This document shows positions 61,563 through 64,000 of a DNA stretch of 64,000 nt, piece by piece. Below the pieces are notes generated by a model that made no database searches, was not told the origin of the DNA, and saw only the letters and a list, made by a program, of their open reading frames with translations. Where the stretch lies: assembly GCF_037975445.1 (NCBI RefSeq), contig NZ_CP150254.1, positions 318,001 through 382,000 of the forward strand, in the 5' to 3' direction. A program made the translations under genes and the position numbers. This stretch comes from Peribacillus sp. FSL P2-0133. Lineage in GTDB: Bacteria; Bacillota; Bacilli; Bacillales; DSM-1321. The first letter of the stretch is position 1; every line of letters begins with the position of its first letter.

Positions 61563-62186
61563 CAATCCTCCTTTGGTAAGACCGCTTTATACAAGTTACG
61601 ATCACCGTTGTGTTTTTTAGCTTTTCATTAAAAAAGTTTTATACAATCAGCAATCATCCTAGAGAATGAAGATTTTATTTGGTGGGTCTTCATTATGAAA
61701 TTATCTATTCCTGTATGAATGCATTTTTACTTGGAAAATCAGAAACGATTTTATCAGGGAAATACATAGGCTTGTATACAAATCGAGTATACAAACATTA
61801 AAAAACACTTATTATCTTCTATATAGAGAATAAAGGTTATCGATGGCTTCACCATTGATCCAGTTTTTAGAAAGAACGATTTACCAAATAGCAAGGCGTC
61901 ATTTAATAAAGCGAATACTCCCTTTAGTTGGTGTAAGCACATAATATGCAATTACTAATATAATTGAATGGGTCATTCTTCCATGGATAATATTTTATTG
62001 GTTTATCAGATTGTTAAAAAGATAAAGATTAATAGTTTTTTTCTTAATTTAAAGGGGCAGATTAGGAACACATAATATTCAAGAGGGCAATCTTAGAATG
62101 TAAATGAAACTTTAAGAGTATTTGTATAAATTGATAGAGATTTAATCGAAAGTGAAATTACCAGACTAATGGAAATTAATGGAGAA
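61563..62186. other. Promoter region of accDA with GntR-like palindromes
   Basis: No gene is supported. Near 61664-61695 AATGAAGA and TCTTCATT form a hairpin. At 61772-61781 the palindrome TTGTATACAA occurs, and nine bases further a second half-match, GTATACAAAC. Confidence 0.45.
61772..61796. promoter_or_regulatory. GntR-type operator-like pair upstream of accD
   Basis: TTGTATACAA (61772-61781) and AGTATACAAAC (61786-61796) lie about 210 bases upstream of the leftward accD gene. They look like FCD-GntR sites, with the same core as the gnt operator. The binding protein is unknown. Confidence 0.35.
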
Positions 62187-62309
62187 ATGAACCAAATGTT
62201 TAAGAAGTTTATGGCTAAGTTAGGGAAAGGTGCAGCAACTGTTGATTTACGCTACGAAAACCGTGTTTATTATGCTGGTTCATCCATGCTTCTGAGAATC
62301 ATTTCGTAG
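62187..62309 (+). pseudogene. Spo0M-like N-terminal fragment
   Basis: A 40-codon frame (MNQMFKKFMAKLGKGAATVD, then YENRVYYAGSS) resembles the start of the sporulation-control protein Spo0M. It stops after about 40 residues, and no continuation follows. Another 52-codon frame (GTG near 62309-62467) has no recognised match. Confidence 0.5.
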
Positions 62310-62965
62310 TGACCCAGGATGTCAGCCAGGGGCTGCAGGTATTTCATGTGCATGGTTTTTTCCCTGCTGTTAGATTAGTGATGATATACGATAATTATGA
62401 ATTGATAAGTGAAAATGGGTATTTTTTTAACAAGAAATCTAGTAATGTTAGGGATATTTTTAACTAGGGAAATATGGTTGTTATCTGACAGGCAACGTCA
62501 AAAAAATATTTAGAATAACAAAAAATGATTGAAAATAAAATTTTTATAATGAACATTAAGGCAATAGAAGTGTAGCGATTTATCACGCCGGGTTTAGTTA
62601 AAATGCATGGTCTGTATTTATTATTATTATTGAATATTCTTTGCAGCATGGAAAGCTTGTACAGCCAAAGAAGCTATGCTATGAATGGGCTGATTGAAAG
62701 AAGGCAATCCACTAACTAAAGTAGCCATATTTTTTGTACTTCTGGTTTTGTTCGTAAAGAGTATTCGATTGTGAGATAATTTCACATTTATTAAAAAATG
62801 ATAAATCGTGTGTCTTGAAATATATTTTCAATGTCGCATTTTTTGCTTTAACCGTTGATAAATCAATGTTTATAGAAGGATGGTGCCACTTTCATATGAT
62901 GCACCATCTTAACATATGTACTCAACAATTCCGCCGCACATCATTTGAATTTATATTCATTGTTT
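62310..62965. other. Gap without a supported gene
   Basis: It contains a hairpin at 62879-62908 (GATGGTGC/GCACCATC). The rest is AT-rich and carries no recognisable product. Confidence 0.35.
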
Positions 62966-63131
62966 GTTAAGGTAATGAAGTGCTTTAGGGTTACAGGTTC
63001 ATTCCATGTGTGCTCGGACTGAACAAAACTCTAAAATAAAAAACCATTATATTTCAGTTGGTATATGCTGTGCCTGTTAGTTTCCTCAGTTGTATTGCAC
63101 CTCTTTTCCCTGCAAAGCTCAAATTAGACAC
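62966..63131. repeat. Tandem repeat unit 1 upstream of opuAA
   Basis: This is the first copy of a 165-base repeat. Conserved blocks shared with unit 2 are GTTAAGG-AATGAAGT-CTTTAG, CAGTTGGTATATG-TGTGCC and TAGTTTCCTCAGTTGT, then ATTGCACCTCTTTT. GTGC and GCAC flank the last block and can pair. It does not match any riboswitch consensus I know. Confidence 0.8.
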
Positions 63132-63201
63132 ATTGGGAATCCCATAATCATATTTCTATGCGTTTTGGTGTTATATTGCACTGCAAGTACCATTCCATCT
63201 G

Positions 63202-63365
63202 GTTAAGGAAATGAAGTACTTTAGAGGGTAGTCGTAAGTCCATCATCCGGACCTAACTCTAAGTGGAAATCGTTTATATTACAGTTGGTATATGTTGTGC
63301 CTGCTAGTTTCCTCAGTTGTGATTGCACCTCTTTTTTCCTACTTGAAATGCTCAATTTATCACAC
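63202..63365. repeat. Tandem repeat unit 2 upstream of opuAA
   Basis: This second copy starts 236 bases after the first, in the same orientation. The longest conserved block (AGTTGGTATATG to CACCTCTTTT) differs only at single positions (C/T changes and one inserted G), while the middle has drifted. That pattern suggests selection on the ends. Confidence 0.8.
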
Positions 63366-63606
63366 ATAATATAATCCAAGTAAAGAATTATTTCTTGGGA
63401 ATAATAAATTTAGATTATTTTTTTATGCACGTTATGCCCTGTGCCACTGAATAAGTGTCACTTCCGCTTTTTTTGAAGAAAAAGTAATGGGGTAGAATTT
63501 CGGTTATTTCAAGGTACTTGTGCATTAATAATCATCACTCGCATAAAACGGGGGAATTCAGCAAAACTGAATATCATATGGGCAACTATTAGAATGAGGT
63601 GACTTG

Positions 63607-64000
63607 ATGAAGCCGTATGTTGAAGTCAGAAATGTCTCGAAAATTTTTGGCAAATCTCCAAAAGCAGCAACAGACTTATTGAAGCAAGGCAAATCGAAAA
63701 AAGAAATCTTGAAAGAAACGGGACAAACTGTCGGAGTGAATAATGTTAATTTCGAGATTTATCCCGGCGAGATTTTTGTCATCATGGGCCTATCCGGAAG
63801 CGGGAAATCCACTTTGATCCGCATGTTCAATCGTTTGATCGATCCCACTTTGGGTGAAATCTTAATTGATGATGAAGATATCGTGAAGATGAACGCTGCC
63901 CGGTTAAGGGAAGTCAGACAAAAGAAAATAAGCATGGTCTTTCAGAACTTTGCTTTATTTCCGCATAAAACGATATTGGAAAACGCTGAATTCGGGCTCG
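63607..64000 (+). CDS. opuAA: Glycine betaine ABC transporter ATPase OpuAA (5' part)
   Basis: The first 131 codons of an OpuAA/ProV-type ATPase are visible; the gene continues past the window. Features are the N-terminal EVRNVSKIFGKSPKAA, the family-specific linker LLKQGKSKKEILKETGQTVG, Walker A GLSGSGKSTLIRM, and the Q-loop start MVFQNFALFPHKTILEN. With OpuAB and OpuAC it imports the osmoprotectant glycine betaine, and expression usually rises with osmolarity. The ATG follows GAGGTGACTTG. The tandem repeats lie 240-640 bases upstream. Confidence 0.93.
   Translation, partial: MKPYVEVRNVSKIFGKSPKAATDLLKQGKSKKEILKETGQTVGVNNVNFEIYPGEIFVIMGLSGSGKSTLIRMFNRLIDPTLGEILIDDEDIVKMNAARLREVRQKKISMVFQNFALFPHKTILENAEFGL

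Noticed and set aside
62966..63365. Known riboswitch (TPP, lysine, glycine, SAM, purine or ydaO type)
   Set aside because: The text on both strands was compared from memory with the conserved cores. Only short fragments such as AGAGGTGC or CTGAGGA agree, so no known class is claimed.

Overview
The window is low-GC Gram-positive DNA of the Bacillus type, most like Bacillus or Peribacillus. The evidence is a gnt operon in gntR-K-P-Z order with a B. subtilis-type operator, HutP with its terminator, a GerA-type germinant receptor operon, YfiY/YfiZ/YfhA-type siderophore uptake genes, OpuAA, strong GGAGG ribosome binding sites, and recognisable Fur, LexA and CcpA boxes. It looks chromosomal. I saw no tRNA, rRNA, CRISPR array, intact insertion sequence or prophage.

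Layout. 1-3.5 kb: an RraA-like aldolase, an ACS-family MFS transporter and a PatA-like aminotransferase (cut by the window edge) read leftwards from an operator shared with a divergent FCD-type GntR regulator. 3.6-8.6 kb: small genes and remnants (YfhD-like, acyl-CoA thioesterase, a frameshifted yolD behind a LexA box, a PH/SHOCT protein and a repeat-rich Excalibur protein). 8.9-22 kb: an iron-controlled region with at least four Fur-type boxes. It holds a two-component system, a P19-type iron lipoprotein, a DoxX protein, UDP-glucose dehydrogenase, a repeat-built lipoprotein, a tight four-gene operon (UDP-uronate epimerase, YbhN-type flippase, sulfatase-like phosphodiesterase, DPM1-like glycosyltransferase), then a membrane-anchored extracytoplasmic protein and an FTR1 iron permease. 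22-28 kb: a GT-C-type membrane protein, an rpiR remnant, a second two-component system and a POT peptide transporter. 28.6-31.8 kb: one intact and two decayed copies of a MerR/DUF3967-like gene, plus an MFS remnant.

32-37.3 kb is the gluconate operon (regulator, kinase, permease, 6-phosphogluconate dehydrogenase). 37.5-43.5 kb is accessory: small unknown genes, then a two-gene cassette made of a GrpE-like coiled-coil protein and a 1061-residue Hsp70-like ATPase carrying an N-terminal lipoyl-like domain that lacks its lysine. 43.9-48 kb is a germinant receptor operon led by a 41-residue membrane protein and a SigG-type promoter. 48.6-55.1 kb has a serine beta-lactamase-like hydrolase, an ABC exporter and a Fur-boxed siderophore importer without its ATPase. 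55.3-59.2 kb is a reduced hut locus (hutP, attenuator, hutH) followed by an amino-acid permease. 59.7-61.6 kb is an accDA pair away from its usual glycolytic neighbours. The window ends with two tandem 165-bp repeats and the start of opuAA.

Most promising for new biology: (1) the GrpE-like/Hsp70-like cassette at 39.6-43.5 kb; (2) the Fur-linked cluster at 13.2-22 kb, which joins uronic-acid glycan or glycolipid enzymes to FTR1 iron uptake; (3) the tandem structured repeat ahead of opuAA. All functional readings come from motif recognition by eye; no database search was run.
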